Position numbers and translations under genes: made by a program
DNA from: Varroa destructor
Taxonomy: Eukaryota; Arthropoda; Arachnida; Mesostigmata; Varroidae
Direction of reading: 5' to 3'
Assembly: GCF_002443255.2 (NCBI RefSeq)
Contig: NW_019211460.1
Location: 32,100,717-32,164,716, forward strand
DNA: 64,000 nt
Shown: in pieces, positions 1 to 14,180 of the stretch
How positions within the stretch are numbered: the first letter of the stretch is position 1
Layout: each line of letters begins with the position of its first letter
Notes under the pieces: model-generated
Seen by the model: only the letters and a program-made list of their open reading frames with translations
What the model was told of the DNA's origin: nothing
Databases searched by the model: none

Positions 1-730
1 CCTATGGGCAGAGCGAACAGGTGCTTCCAACGCGACATATAAAAACTACTAAATGAAGTGTTATTACGCAAAAGTATGACAAAAAGTTGCAAAATGTCAA
101 TTGTTGATAAACGCAACTGCGTAAAGCGACCTCTATCTATCACGAGAAATAGAATTAAGTTCAACGCTTCCTCGTGATACTGTCGCGAGTATAGCAGGTA
201 TTCGATTGCAGCCGTCTATAGTTGAAACACTGCTGTGATGTCTGCCGTGGCGCAGAATTCGTCTCATCTATATCTAGTACGTTGGCAAGAGTATCTGGTA
301 TGGCCATGTGCCGATAGCTGTATGCGGCGTGCTGTCGAGTATGGCTTGTTCATGCGTCTAAGTTTAGACCAGTCATTCTTTTCCGGTCTTTGTTCTGGTC
401 ATCTTTTAAGCCACTGTTCAGTTCCTATCATTCTCTTGGCCAATAGCGGCGACAATAACAGAAGTAATTCGCCGACTCCTCGTTGCTTCGGTTCAGACAA
501 AAGCACGCACCGTCAGACCTCAGTAAGGCAAATTGAACCCAAGCAATCCCGTCGTGGCATCATCGTCACTTACGATCAGTCATAGTACTAATACAGTTAC
601 TAGCGTGCTCCTCTTAATGAGCAATATACCCATGTCGTTTGTATACTACATCGGTGCGTACGTGTTCCAGCTATGTATATATCTGCTCTGCGTGGCACTG
701 GGTCGGTCCATGTTTACTGTGCCTGTCGCG
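1..730. other. no feature seen
   Basis: Mixed-composition sequence with no recognisable exon, repeat or RNA. Short open frames here resemble no known protein. Confidence 0.5.
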
Positions 731-2100
731 TCCTCTTAGCTGGCGTTCCTCAGCTCTCGTTAGCTCATCAGCGGGAGCGGCGGCAGAGGCCGTCGAGGCA
801 GAAGACAACAGAGCCTGCATTTTGCCTGGACGTTGTGGCAGCAGGGCCGACGCCGGCGCAAAAATGCCGTCGGCGGCCCTCTACTCTCTCTTCGTTCTGC
901 TTTCTCTTTCCATTGAGCAACAGCGGCAGCGGCGGCGGCGGCGGCGGCGGCGGCAGAAGCAGGAGCGGCTCGACTCGCCCGGCGATGACGACGACGATGG
1001 CAGCGGCCCTAGCCTGCCGTAGACGTTTGTCTCACTATGGACGAATGCCGAGCTGTAGAATCTCTGTTAGAGACCATGCTAATGCTACCAGCAGTGACTT
1101 GTGCTGCTGCTGATTGTGTGGCAGGTAGCAGCAGTAGCCGCAGCAGGGTTAGTTGTTGTTTGTAAAGCAGCCGTTACGGCAATTTCGTTGCCTGGCCATT
1201 GCTGTCGATCGCATAGACGTATGCTAGAGCTAACTAACTGGCTCAACTGTCGTTGTCGCCGCTGTTCGCGCTATTACTGCTGGTGCTGGCCGAGCTCTGT
1301 GGCTGTAGCCCTGCTGACGCTGCTCTTCCGTGTGCCCGGCCGCGACGTTGGCTGGCTGGCTGATTGACTGGCTGGCGGCGGCTCGAAGCACCTCCTTTCT
1401 TCTCCAGTTCGCACCAACGGTCGCCGTGACTGTGGCCGCCGCCAGCAGCAATAGTAACAGCGTCAGAAATAGCAGCAGCAGCTGCACGGTGAGCCCATGA
1501 TGTGTCAGCGTCTGGTCAACAACAGCAGCGTTAGCTAAGCCTAACGTTCATCGCATTCACCGTAACTCATGCCGACCAGCAGCAGGCTACGCTGGTGAGC
1601 CAATCAGCCCACGAGCCATGCCTGCCGGTCGGGCCCCGGTTCCGTTTGTTCAAGCAGCCGAGGCTGCTGAACGAATCGTCATCTTTATCCACGCCGTCGG
1701 TCGGCGATTGGCCGCCACGCGGCCCTACTACTACACCACCACGCTGTCATAGGCTGACCAAGCCGACGAAGGCATGATACTGCAACAACGACGATGGTGC
1801 CGATGACGCTTCAGACGGCTCCTGCTAGTACTGTTCTAATCGGTAATAGTTGCAGGTTGCAGCGAAGCGGCGCTCGAGATCTTCCCGGATGGTGCCGCCG
1901 TTGACATCTGGCTGCTGCAAAACACAGCAGTTCTAGTAGGTTGCTCGCTCATGCACTGCACGTGCGGCGCTTAACGGCACGTAGAACATTGAAGTGAATG
2001 ACAAACGACTCCTCGTCTACTACAGCAAGCGGTACGCTTTCGTCAATGTCGGATCAGGGGGCAGCAGAACTCTGATCTGATGATGTTTCTGCTTAGCAAG
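731..2100. other. GC-rich triplet patch
   Basis: GC-rich sequence with scattered CAG/CTG and GGC triplets, including (GGC)8 at 931-954 and many interrupted CAGCAG runs up to about 1560. The open frames (poly-Arg, poly-Ser and Leu-rich) are products of the repeats. No gene recognised. It could be an untranslated exon or regulatory patch. Confidence 0.5.
931..954 (+). repeat. (GGC)8 microsatellite
   Basis: Eight uninterrupted GGC units, preceded by CAGCGGCAGC. Confidence 0.95.
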
Positions 2101-3320
2101 GGACTGCACAAAGAGTGAATCTCATGAACTCACATGGTAGGTGACCGTGACCTAATTGAACAAGTGGGGCAAGCCCAATCAAACACCCACTTCATCCTAG
2201 CATACGTTGGTCGGATTACAACCACAATTTCCATCTTCTCTGTGGTGTTAAGCATGACCTAGGTGCTGGACAGTTCTTGGGTGGTCAATGAGCTCTACAC
2301 GAGGAATCCCGATGAGCCAGCCTATTGTGAAAATGTCAGGTAGGTCTGTTATTTGGTCGATTATGCCTCTCGGTCCAGATCTAGTTAGGTCGTCTTCGCA
2401 ACGAAGCATGGTACCCTTAAACAACGAATATAAACACTGAGCAGGTATGTGACCAGCCAAGATGTGTGTGATCATTGATGTTTTCACTACTCTTATTAGA
2501 ATCCTTACATTATTCTCTTTTTATTTTCGTTGGACTTAAAAGACGTGTTAGCAAACGGCAACCGAAAGAAGATAATACAAAGCTACGTACGACTGTGTCA
2601 CAGACGTGCAATTTGGTGGCAGATTTCTTCTACGCACAAAATAACCCGTACACTTCACGAATGTGCTTAATGTAAAGTTGAATTATTGTTTATGCCACAC
2701 GTCTAGCCTCACCGTTCTTAGGTCAAACAAGTTACATGTATATAGAGTCTGTGTTTATTTGGCAGAACCCATAGATCTAACGACCTGAAAGCTTACTGCC
2801 CAATTTAAAACTAGGTGCAAGCAACACGTGGCAACGCTATCATCATTTTCGGGCTGCTGACCAGCTCAGCAAGGAGTCTTTACAAATAGCCTAGCTATCT
2901 CATCACTGAGACTCAACATGAACTGTATAATTACATTGGCCATATGTTACCTTAGAGCCAGAAACGCAGGTTTACTTAAGGTTTCACCTGAGTATGTTTT
3001 GTGTCCCAGAGACAGGTACATAATGTCAACTATGGAAAGCTGTACTGATTTTTACCGTGTATCCAACTTTGACGGGTGATAAAACGTATTCTTCGGTGCG
3101 CTCAAAGCCCATAATCTGATGGCTTGTAGAAAATCTATCGTTTGTCACCAGTTGCCTTTGCCGTAGACCAAGCAAGCAAATATCCTGTAAACGCTTCCTT
3201 TTCGTTCTTAGAAAACAGCGAATTAAGAGATTTTCCTCAATGGGAATTTTAGTGGAAAGCCAGACCGTTCAGATGGTTAACATCAACTAACTTATATTCC
3301 TGTCGTCATGGCCAGTCGGT
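2101..3320. other. no feature seen
   Basis: AT-richer unique sequence. I see no exon, RNA or repeat of note. Confidence 0.5.
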
Positions 3321-4420
3321 TGTATTCTTCCAAAGGTAGTCGCCGCTCCCTTTAACTAGCTACCAGCAGCATATGGATATTGATACAGCCGCACGTGCTC
3401 GCCGTACATCTTTCCGCTTCATTTTGGCCATTCATTCACTCAGATTTTGTCGTAGCTGTTGCCGCCAATAACGGCTCACCGTAGGACATCTGTCTGCAGT
3501 GCATCACCTTGGGCTGCACAACATAGCGTCAGGTAATGGTGAGCCTTCAACACGACATTTGTCCTCACGTGACTCGTTTTCACTGCATGCGTTTGCCCGG
3601 CATGGCCTGGTCTACGTTACGTGTTTTCCTGTCAGGTCGACTTTCTTTTCCTCTTATTGACTCGCAGTGCCTATTCGGTTACTGAAACGCTGGTGCACGG
3701 GTGCACAGGCGACGTTGAACACGTTGCGTGTGTTGTCTATCGTGGTCTTATGGCTGTTGCTTTTGCTCTTGCTAACGCTGGCTGTAGCCGGTCTGTCGAC
3801 CAGCCTCGTCTCTGTCGTCATATTCTTCGTTTGTTTTCGCTAGCTTCGAGGGCCTCAGTGGGCGCCTAGCAGCAGCAATAACAGCAGGAAGCCACGACGA
3901 CAGCGTGAGAAGAGCGGATGGCTCCTACGGCTGTGGCTGCTGACAGAGCCGATGTTCGTGAACTGGCCGTGCACAGGTTCGGCGTCCGCAGGCCGGCAGG
4001 CCTCACAATCACTCGCACTGACTATGAGCACTTGTAAGGAAACTGGGCCGCTATTCAGCTGAACCAGGCGGCTTTACCTTTTGGTTTGTGCGCCGATGAA
4101 GCCGTTGCTTGTCTCGATGCCACCCCATATGTGCTAACTCGCTTTCTATCTACGACTTTGCTAATAGTGTATTGGGTGGCAATACACAGAACAAGTGCAC
4201 AGCGCACTTGTACCAAACAGTAACGTCGCCCGGGCAACAGGCCGGCGTTTAGCGTTTGTTCGCTCTGTGCTCCCGGCGCTGCTCCTGCTATCAGCAACCG
4301 GCAGCAGCAGTATAACAACTACTACAAACGAAATTGTTTCGCGCGTTCCGTTTGAGCTCCATTTGGTGGCGGAGCTTGTTGCGACCGATTGCGTAGATTG
4401 ACGCAAGCATCTTCTTTTCA
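3321..4420. other. GC-richer patch without recognised gene
   Basis: Moderately GC-rich sequence with scattered CTG/CAG triplets (for example 3866-3890 and 4295-4310). Short open frames on both strands look like composition effects. Confidence 0.45.
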
Positions 4421-7180
4421 TCTACCCATATACAATCGAGTTGGTGTGTGTGCAGTTACTATCGCTACTGCCGCACATACATATGTACGACGATATGATT
4501 TAGCAAACGTGTCGACTATGAATAGTGCATGTACACATATATAGCCCTTCTATAAGCACCTACCGTGGGTGACGGCGTTGTCATGCAGTACAATAGAGTA
4601 GATGAAGTTCGTCCGTCGAACTGGACGCTGAGAATCGTTGCCATGATCATCAGTAACGACCATTACTGTTGTCATCTCGCCACTGTCCTTCATTCCATGC
4701 TTTGTTCTGCGCGATTCTTGTCTAAGCAATATGGCCATTGTGCAAATACGACAAGCGTCCACAGAAACCGAGTCCAGCAACTTAAGCGGTCGAACAGTCC
4801 CTACGGTAAGGTGTTCGACCCAAACTATTGACTATATACCGATATGCTGATGGCGTCTGTCTATCTGTCTGCATCTGGGTTTCGCAACGAGATCACACAC
4901 TTTAATTAGTATATAGTTTGGCCGATTCCAACCACAAACGTCGCCGATGCTTCGATCTGATGAAGACTGATTCGAAGCAGTTATTACATGATTGCTGCTG
5001 CTGCTGCTGCTGCTGCTGCAACTGCTGCTAGATCGGATGCGTGTGAGTGATCCAAAGAGCCTATTGGTTCTTATTGGCTAGTCGCTTGGCCGACCCACTT
5101 TGTTGCATTAGACTGGGTTGCTGTCGTTGTTATTGTATGAGCAGTTGAGTGTTGGCAAGCGGCAGGACGAGGTGACGTGCCCATTGAAGGTTCTACGCTA
5201 AATGGTGCAAGAAGGCTACGTGGACTCGGCTGACGGCCGATTGAAGACCCCAATTTCAAAAACATGTCCCAGTTCCGCCTTAGATATGCTCATTACTTAT
5301 AGGAAAACATTGTAGCAAGCTGGTTCCGTGCGCGCCAGTACAGATTCCGCTCGTGGTAATCGTTTGTCTCATATGTTTGCTAACTCCCATACTATAGACG
5401 TCTAGAATTTAAGTTAAACTAATTTGCAACGAAAACTTCAACTGATGGTCCGCACCGTTTTAAAGCATCTATTCCGGAAAGGTTCCCCTAGCAATGGCTG
5501 CACACGCCGTTGCAATCTAGTTACCTCAACGTATCGAGCGAACTTGCTAACGAAGTATTGTTCATTCATGCCATGCATCCGTACTGAAGGAACGGGACAT
5601 ATATGCCGTCTTCAAGTGCACAGGGGTATATCCGCGTACCTATAGCGCTAGCGTGGTGTTCTAAGCGAAGTGTTGAAATAGGATCATAAACTGGCGGCCA
5701 TTTGCGGATGCCCATACGTACTCGGTTCGTCGATGTGCTCCGCTGCCCCTGCCGTCGGCATCATTACTAATGATGGTCAACCGCGCTCTTCCAGAACGTC
5801 GGAAGACGGACTCTGACGGACCCGGGACATCTTGCGCATGGACTTAGAGCGGTATAGTGACAGAGAGAATTACTCAACACATGACGAGCAGCGAGTCTCG
5901 TGTTTCATGAACTAGAGGGAGTTCCAGCGGCTAGTCGTCCCGAGAGCGTACAAAGATAATGGGTCTAACAAGTGGGCGCTTACCGCAAGCGTAAAAAGTA
6001 TCTAGTAGTATTATTTGTTTTAGTAGTGGTAGCGTCGATGTTTGGCTCGATTCTAGCTCCATCGATCTCGGTACACTTGTGGCCACCGCCGCTGCCACTG
6101 GCTTCATGTGACAGGTAACGACGTTTTTTTGTTGCCAAACCTATATTATTATCATCATAAGCGAACAAACTTGGTGCGCGTCAGCTGCTATAAGTTATTT
6201 GCAGCTTATGGGAAAGGATTCAAACAGAAACTTAATGTAAGTGTATGTGCGTTTTTGATATTTTAATTTCGAGATTAATTTTGCGAGAATTTTTGGGAGG
6301 AAGGAACGAAAAGCTACATATATTTAAATAAGGTATGAAATTAAAATTCCTATAATATATAGTAAAAATAACATCATAAATAGCTTTATCTAGTTTAAAT
6401 CTTATGTCATCTTAAGCGTGCCACCTTGATTCAGAACTGGATATTTACTACTGAATGCCAATAGAGTCTTCAATGACTCTTTATGTCGTCTTCACTAGCC
6501 CTCTACTCTATTTTCGTTTGTTGTGCCTTGTCCTTTTCTTATATTTAATACGATATCGCTGGCTGGCTGACTGACTGACTGACTTCAGTTCTGCCTCTGC
6601 GATAGTTATAACTGCGACACACAAAGCAGAACTTAAAATCCAGCGTTGGTTGTTCTTTTGCTGGCGGTTTAGCTGGCGATCAACATGTACTGCATTCATT
6701 GGCGTTATAATAGTTTCTTAATGACTGCAAGCGATATACTAACCGTACCGAGAAAATGATCTCATTCTTCGCAATGGGCAAAATTCGATCCTATTGACCA
6801 CTATGCTAGAGTCTCTTAGATTTCCAGACGATCATGCATGCTACTAGCTTGATCCCACGACATCTCACTTCTGGGTCAGAGGTCAGAATCTGCGTCCCCA
6901 GCTCTGTTTCTGTCGCGCGTTCTGTCAGCCGAAATAGGCTTTACAGAATGTTTTCGGTAGTAGTAGTAGTGTTAAATCTCGCGCCGATGCTGTCACTAGA
7001 AAGGGAACTCCACTTGGTGGTTCAACGGTAATTTGTTTCTACCTACAAACTTCAAAGAAACAACGAGAGGTGCATGTTAGGTACCAGAGAATTGTTACAC
7101 TGATAAAATGCCTAACAACAGTTGCAAGTGTAAAATTTAAAAGAACTTAATGTTTCAGTTGTAATAGTTATGAACCACTG
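4421..7180. other. mostly featureless, one CTG repeat
   Basis: Unique sequence with a CTG microsatellite at 4993-5019 and an AT-rich stretch at about 6190-6420. A ten-base match to the complement of bantam's 5' end lies at 6755-6764. No gene seen. Confidence 0.45.
4993..5019 (+). repeat. (TGC)9 microsatellite
   Basis: Nine uninterrupted TGC units followed by AACTGCTGC. Confidence 0.95.
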
Positions 7181-7870
7181 CTGCTGTTACTCATTTGATC
7201 AATGCTCTCTGTTTGTCGCTATAGCGAATGTTGTTCCGGCAGCCGGCGTTTCCTCGACTTCGATTCGTCGATGTCTCCCGTTCAGTCCGGACGATTTGGA
7301 CGTTGACCGGGAGGATGCCTTCTTGTTGATCTAATGCTATTACTACCTCTATCTGTTCACTACCAGTCCTCCGGCTTTCAACTGGCTACCTCGCTGGCAT
7401 GCCGCCTGCCCCTGGCGCCAGGGTCTGTAGCAGTAGACAACCGCAACCGTAATCGCCTTTCCATGACTGGGTCTTCCTACAGCCACAACGAGGTATACCT
7501 CACTGTTTTGCTAACAGACAGATTCTGTTGCCTATTGATGGCTCAGAATACTCTCTGTTCGTTGACTGACTGAAGTGCACTGGGTGCTGTTAAAGAGAGT
7601 ATGGCTGTTGTGTCCGCGCGCCGCATTCCTGAGCTGCAGCGGTGGGTCAACGCACCATGGCAAACTCCGCAGTTGTTACTGCTGGCGTTCGACTGCGGCG
7701 CCCGTTTCGTACGCTTCACATAGTATCACCGACCCGACGACCACAACTAACTACTATGAGCATCGCGTTCGACTACAATAACAGGCTGGGGCGGCACCTA
7801 AAGGCTAACGATCGGCTCTTTCACCGGTGTTGTTATCGTGGACTGCTTGGCACCGGTGAGCCCTAAACTC
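7181..7870. other. GC-richer patch without recognised gene
   Basis: Slightly GC-rich sequence. Open frames at 7334-7573 and 7642-7866 resemble no known protein. Confidence 0.4.
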
Positions 7871-9202
7871 TGGGAGACGACATGCTTCGTCTATTTGTTA
7901 GCTTAAAACGTAATGGCTACTTTGATCTGATTTTTTTCAAGCCTCAACATTCGTATTCTAGGCTGTACTAAATCGTGTGTTTTACCGATGTGTTGAATAT
8001 CTTTTTAATAGTAGACGTTCCCTTCTGCTTTCCTCTTCGTCGCCATGATGGCGGCTGGGAAAACGAAGGAGACACCATACAGAATCCGAATGTGGCGCTC
8101 TATGCAAACAGACTTCGACCCCAAAGAACGCCGTCGTGCCGCCTGCCTCCGTAAAACGATCTGCCGGGCAACAGAGGACTATTCCAGCCTTGCTGGTGAT
8201 TCCTTGCCTCTTAATCTGATATCGGTTGAGCTGCTTTTGTATAATCTCGAGCTCTTTTCTTTCTTGCCGAATTGCTCTGGTGTGAAAGCATGGTGCTCGC
8301 TAAGACCAGCCGGCAGTCTGTGCCAATAAACACGAACTATATTACAGTTCGCTGAGTGACACTCGATATCAGTCACAGTAACTTGCTATGGCGTGACATT
8401 TCTGCGATGCGGCATTCGAAGGGTTAAGTTATTACGCCTAACTGCTCGATGCCTCTCGGCGTTTGACGTCTTTTTCCTACTAACCCTCTCAGTCTGTATG
8501 CCGTATCCTGGGTCGATTAGTGAAGGCATCTACTTAGTTGCCTGATGCCGGACAATTGTGACATGACGTGGAGCCGCTGGCCATGAGATTGTAATGGGAG
8601 AACAAGCCGATACGCCGTGTGATAATGTCGCTGCCTCTTTTACTGTAGTGCTTGAGCTGAGAATACAAACGCTGCAATGAGTACTGCACAGGATGAAGTA
8701 GCGAAGACTGCAGCATCGCCTGGCACACGATTATATGCGGATTCTTGGCTGGTCCCCATATATATATATATAGCAATTAAGCTCAGACAACATTGGATGA
8801 AATCAAGTTTATCTATATAACGAATATATGAAAGAGTAAACCGTTTTTTTTTTTTATACAGAGCTATTAATGGACTCGAATTGTCCTTTGATTGACGAAC
8901 GTCTCGGTTTCAGTTTTTGCGCAAGCAGCGCGAGCTTTTTTTATGTGATAAATGAGACAAAACAGTGGCCTGAGTGTGACCTTCCTCGTGCCGCAATTCG
9001 CATTTGATATAGTATATACCTTATAAATGGGCAAATATTTACATCCAGTATCTGCGTCTTCATGTAATATAGCAGCTGAAGAGTTTAGTCGGCAAATGTC
9101 AAGTCGTTGCTTTCCTTTCGTCCCGTCCCGACAAATTTGGACAGAGGACAAACTGGCAGGCACGCAAGGCTCGAGCGACTGTCATATATTCTTTCTTGCC
9201 GA

Positions 9203-9222
9203 ATATATATATATATATATAA
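9203..9222. repeat. (AT)n microsatellite
   Basis: Ten AT units flanked by GA and AATATAG. Confidence 0.9.
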
Positions 9223-10784
9223 TATAGACTGACCTGTGTGTCTATGCTGTATTCTTCGTAAACGTACACAAAAACAGCTGCTGTTCCACTCAGAGCGACC
9301 TATAGCTAACAATACTGCGGTATGATCAGCACCGGGCGAAGCTGAAAAGATTGTAGAAAGCGAAAAGGCATACAATATGTGTGCATTTGCTTCAGACGGA
9401 CTCGTTGCGGCCTAAAGTACCATCATCGATACTATTGCTACCACAATTTTAGTACCGTTAATCGTAGCAGTAACACTCTTAGATTCTGCTCTAACGCTGG
9501 TTACTTCTTGTCTGCAAAGGCGTATCGGAGGCAAGACAGCGATGACGGCAGAGCGTGTCATTCGCAAAGTCTTCATGTCCGTGACAATACGGCCAGACTG
9601 GGCTGACCAGGTGCACTTCGTACACAATGACAAGATTTTATGCTAAATAAAACCTTCCTTTTAAGCATTATAATTTGAACGCGAGAACATGGTACAAAAC
9701 ATACACTTCCTTGTGTGAAAAATGTTTTTTAACCTTCTCAAACTTCTACATGGTCATTAATACAAAACCAAGAAGGGGTGTCATGGAACAGGCCTGAATG
9801 GAATATTGAATATCGACGTGCTCAATATTTCTGTTGCAGCTCAATTAAGTGTCAAGTCTGCAGTACTTTGCTCGTAGCCGTGGGCCATTGTTACGTCTAA
9901 CATACCTCGCCAGTGGCGCATAATGTTGCGGATAAGTGGTGCTTTTTGAACGGTGCTTAACAGTTTGCAGTGATGTGGCTGGATGCAACGACATTAGGGA
10001 AGACATCGTCCTCGTTGGGCCATCGTTTTTTGCCTTTTTTGACCACCATCGACCGCGTTTTATCGTTTAGGGTTTTTTTTCAAGATCTTTCTCCACAGCG
10101 AATGCATGAATGGATAGAATCTCGTTGTATAGCGGAATTCTCACAGACGCTGCGGCTGCTGCTGCTGCTTCTGCTGTTGTTGTTACATCCAGCATCCGGG
10201 ATCCATCGGCCCGTATGATAGAGTGGGTCGAAAAAAAAAGGGTACAACTCAATGGTCGCATTCACGGCCGGACCAACAAGACGATGTGAAATGCCTCGTT
10301 GATGTTTGTTACTGCCTCGAAGGGCCGTTTATGCTGCTTCTGTCTATGACTGAGGCGGTAGACCCCGTGATGGTTCTTGTGCGACCGTAGATGTGTTCTG
10401 CTTGTTGTTTACCATTGAATTGCTGCTTTTATCGGTAGCAACAACTTTCTTTGAGGCCGTAGTTGTTATACTGTCGCTAATTCTATTACCGAACTGTCCT
10501 TTTCTTTATTGAAAGATAGCTGGCGGCTAAGCTCAGCAATAACAAACACTCTCTCGCTTTCACAGTTGGACAACGCCGACGATATTGCAGTAGCCTCCTC
10601 TATGCGTAAGCCATTTTTCTTTTCTTCTTTGACAAAGTTGTTGTTATTACTGTTGTATAAATTGCCTGACTTCGCGACCCGGACTCGGACTCCTTCTATG
10701 CTACCAACTATTTCCGGCTTCCGTTTCACTGTGAAAGTCTACCGTCTCACCGGCGTTTCTCCTCGTACATGTTTCTCGTTGATG

Positions 10785-10802
10785 GTGTGTGTGTGTGTGT
10801 GT
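10785..10802 (+). repeat. (GT)9 microsatellite
   Basis: Uninterrupted GT dinucleotides followed by AGTTTACC. Confidence 0.9.
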
Positions 10803-10980
10803 AGTTTACCAACCCGAGTCAGACAAGCCCTCTATTTGCGGAGATTATCGGGAAGTATTGCGAAAAATCCATTGCTTTACAGTTAGTTACATCTAGGGCA
10901 CGTGAGAAATGCACCTATAACTTTAACATGTAGGACAGGATTTTCTGCTATTGCAGGCATCAGACACAGCCTGCGTATAT

Positions 10981-12310
10981 GTGTTGACTGACTTTTATTT
11001 AGTTTCGTTGGCACTCTGCGCATGCGCGCGACTGGACTACTGACGATGTCCCACTCCATTCATTTATTACATTTGGCCGTAGTGACGTTTGACTGGTTGG
11101 GCAGAGAAAAGGCAGAGAAAATGCGCGAGAAGCGTTTGCCGCTGTCATACTATTTGTTGATTTACTGACGCTGCCCGGCTAAAGCCGTACACCTAAGCCT
11201 GCAGCGATCTCGATGCACTGTAAAATACGTCGAACAGCCTGTCGGCCTATGGTCGCTTTGCAGCCCCGATTCCCTGTTGCCATTTCGTTGACTACAGCAT
11301 GTACTTGTGGCAGGCAACTACGGACGATGCTGTAAGTGCTTAGCAGCGCCCGTTACTATACCAGTAGCCCTCAGTCGGCTAAGTACTGCTGCGTCCGTTA
11401 GCTGGTCGGGATGACACTGCCCTGCTCCCCGCAACAGCGGCGCCGGCTGAGATGTTGGTCGCTGGTTACTCGACTGACTCGAGCCGGAGGCAGCCAGCTT
11501 TATCCGTTGGCTCGTACTACTCTTGTAATGTTAGTGCTGCTGATGTGGGTTCCTCTTTGGTGACGTGTCTGGTTGTTGACCTTCGGGGCCCCGAAAGGTT
11601 CTTCCCGCTCCGTCCTCATGCCCATCTCCGTGAGAAGGAGAAATAGACAAAAAAAGAGCATCGTGCGTTCGTCAATGAGCCCTGCTTGCTTGGCTGGCCG
11701 ATCGATTAACTAAGCGACGATCAAGCGGATTAAACAACTAAGCAGCGACGGACAGCTAGCTAACAAGAATAGAGAAGAACGACGCGGAAAAAAGAACTAA
11801 CCTATCCAGCCGCGAAGGAACGCGGATGGCTCAGCCAGGGTGAATAACATACGCAAGATGTAAGCACGAGCGATAGATCAAACCCCCATCCAACAGCTAT
11901 CAGCCACCGGCAATTATTCGCAGCAATCAAGCGACAGCAGGCTCATCCAACAACTCTTACCGCCAGAGTGTGCCTGCCTGCCTGCCTGCCTGCCGTGGCC
12001 CACCACTCGTTCATCGCCTCGTCTTGCCTTCGTTCATCGTTATCTTCGTCCTTTTCTTCTCTGTTCTTGAGCTTCGATGGCTCTCCTCCTTGCCAAAGTA
12101 AAGCCTGAGAGCCAGTCTTAGCCGTTCAACAGCAGCAGTAGCATGCTTGATGGCTGGATGGATTGATGCCTCCGCAGTGCCGTAACACCGCTGCTGTTCG
12201 TCTATAGGCCCCAGAGCCGCCAGAGCCTTTATTCACGGTTTATGACCTGTGATCCTGCGCCCTGTGTTGTATTGATAGGCTAGGCAAGATAGTGGCTTAA
12301 GTCTGACCTT
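10981..12310. other. GC-rich patch without recognised gene
   Basis: GC-rich, with a (TGCC)6 tract and several near-repeats of GCTAGCTAAC type around 11690-11770. No exon recognised. Confidence 0.45.
11971..11994 (+). repeat. (TGCC)6 microsatellite
   Basis: Six tandem TGCC units, ending before GTGGCC. Confidence 0.92.
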
Positions 12311-14092
12311 CCTTTGTGCTGAAATTCTGCTGTGGCTCCCATCACTCGATATCTACTTGATTGCGTGTTTATATTTAGCATATACAGTATATACATATAC
12401 ATATATATTATATTCTGATGATGTACCGAATTCGGTATTGAATTGTATTATGTATTAGTGCTAGTAGCGAAATGAATGAACAATAGTTACTAGAACTTTA
12501 GCTAGCCAACTAGACTAGATGCGCATGTTCATTTGCGCGAACAGAAAAAAAACATGTTCTTCGAATGTCAGCAACCAGAAACAAAACAGGATTCAGTCCA
12601 GGATCAACAGTTGCCGATGGCGACTGACCATGATGGTTAGCAGCTGTCGGCGTTTGATGCTCAGTGACCAACTAGATCCTCTGTTAAGCGCAGTAATACG
12701 TGTTTAATATGCTCGAGAAACATTTAGCAATAGCATTCTGTATAATAGCTCTAGTATTGTTCAAGGAGGAACATATTAGTAATGGATAATTAGATCTGAC
12801 GAATGGATTTTCTCTGACGGGGTCTGGCGAGCTGTTGTCTCGTCTATAATGCGCAGTACGTACGTCGTTGATGATTGTTACTCGTAAAATCGACATAGGC
12901 AACGAGAGGAAAGGAATAGAAAGACATTTCAAGATAAGATTGACTGATTCAGCCTCGATGTCAGGTTCTTTACGTGTATCATTTTATTGTAATATGGCGG
13001 GTCTAGTCGTCTATCGGAAATCGCTATAGAAGGATACATCATAGCTCAGTGCATGCCATGCGAGAGGGTCGCTCTACTTGGGCCCAGTACCCTTTAAACG
13101 CTTGCCTCCTAACGATACTCGATTGAACGTTCGCAATTACCTAAACATCGATGCTGGCCGTAGCCCATAAGATCATAACACTTCTCTCAGTATCCACTGT
13201 ACGTATGTTGAGGCCGCTTCTTAGCAACCGAAATATGTAGTGGACGTTGATTCTTCAATTTCATTGGATTTAACCCGTGATTTCTTTTATAAATTACGTC
13301 ACTAATAATATGCTGTGTTGTCAGTCAAACCGCGTGCTGTACGCTGTGAGCTTTATTCGCCGGTGACCGAAGATGCCGGATGTCAACGGTCTCTAAAATT
13401 CAATACGCATGTAGTACCGAAACACGTAAACAGCCATATTTGGCACCATAATGCCTGCGATGGAGTAGTCATCCGCCCCCAGGCCACATGACAATGCACA
13501 CTTGTGCATAGTTCTCTGTTATAGACTATGCTTACATAAATACAGGCGCCGGTTAGCAATTTATGCATACATATATATACATGTTGCAAGTTGGTGCTGC
13601 AAATGCAGTATATATGTTGCTACTGGTACCATTCGAAAATCGGGTTTCTTTTTCGCCCATGAATGTCTATCCGACTCCGACCAAAATTGGACTCGAGGCA
13701 GGAAAAACAGAAGTGATACTAATCTATACTGTGCTACTTACGGCGTTGAAATCCCAAGTCAAACAGTGGTGTGCTCACATGTCTTTGCAATGACATGCTC
13801 GTACAATGTCTGGGAGAAGGAAACGGTGCAATGCAATAGACAATTGAGCAACGCCACAGACATCTCGACCTTAGCAGTAGATGTTTATGTAGAGACTCGG
13901 TCGCTGGCAACTGTATATGCAGTCGCACAGTTCATGAACAGCCTTTCCGTAAAAAACAGGACTGACCCATTTCTACATGCGCAGCAAACTACTTAATAAG
14001 CAACGCACCACGGTTTCAAGAAGGTCACTATTAAAAGGGAGGCCCATTGCGGGCCAAAACAGCTAACGCTACAACAAGTCCTTGAGCTTGTA
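12311..14092. other. no gene recognised
   Basis: AT-richer sequence with TATA-type runs at 12370-12415. An open frame at 13502-13996 (164 codons) resembles no known protein and is probably chance. Confidence 0.45.
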
Positions 14093-14180
14093 TTACCACC
14101 ATCACCACCACCACGACGACGACGATGACGGCGGTGGCGGCGACGACAATGACGATGACGACGACGGCGGCGACGACAAC
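14093..14180 (+). repeat. interrupted CAC/GAC/GGC triplet repeat
   Basis: About 88 bp of degenerate triplets: CACCAC units, then GACGAC mixed with GGC, GGT and AAT interruptions. It is related in composition to the tract at 29466-29604 but more decayed. Confidence 0.85.

Larger units (their letters stand above)
7871..10980. other. microsatellite-bearing sequence without recognised gene
   Basis: Contains AT repeats (8757-8772, 9203-9222), a T12 run (8844-8855), an imperfect CTG/TTG run (10150-10184) and a GT repeat (10785-10802). An ATG-initiated frame at 8045-8329 has a good start context but no recognised domain. Nothing else is supported. Confidence 0.45.

Noticed and set aside
8045..8329. 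94-codon frame with strong start context GCCATGATGG and AATAAA over the stop
   Set aside because: No similarity I recognise, and the features can arise by chance. It would need transcript evidence.
13502..13996. 164-codon + frame with potential glycosylation sites
   Set aside because: The first third is translated TATA/CATA repeats, and no domain or conserved motif is visible.
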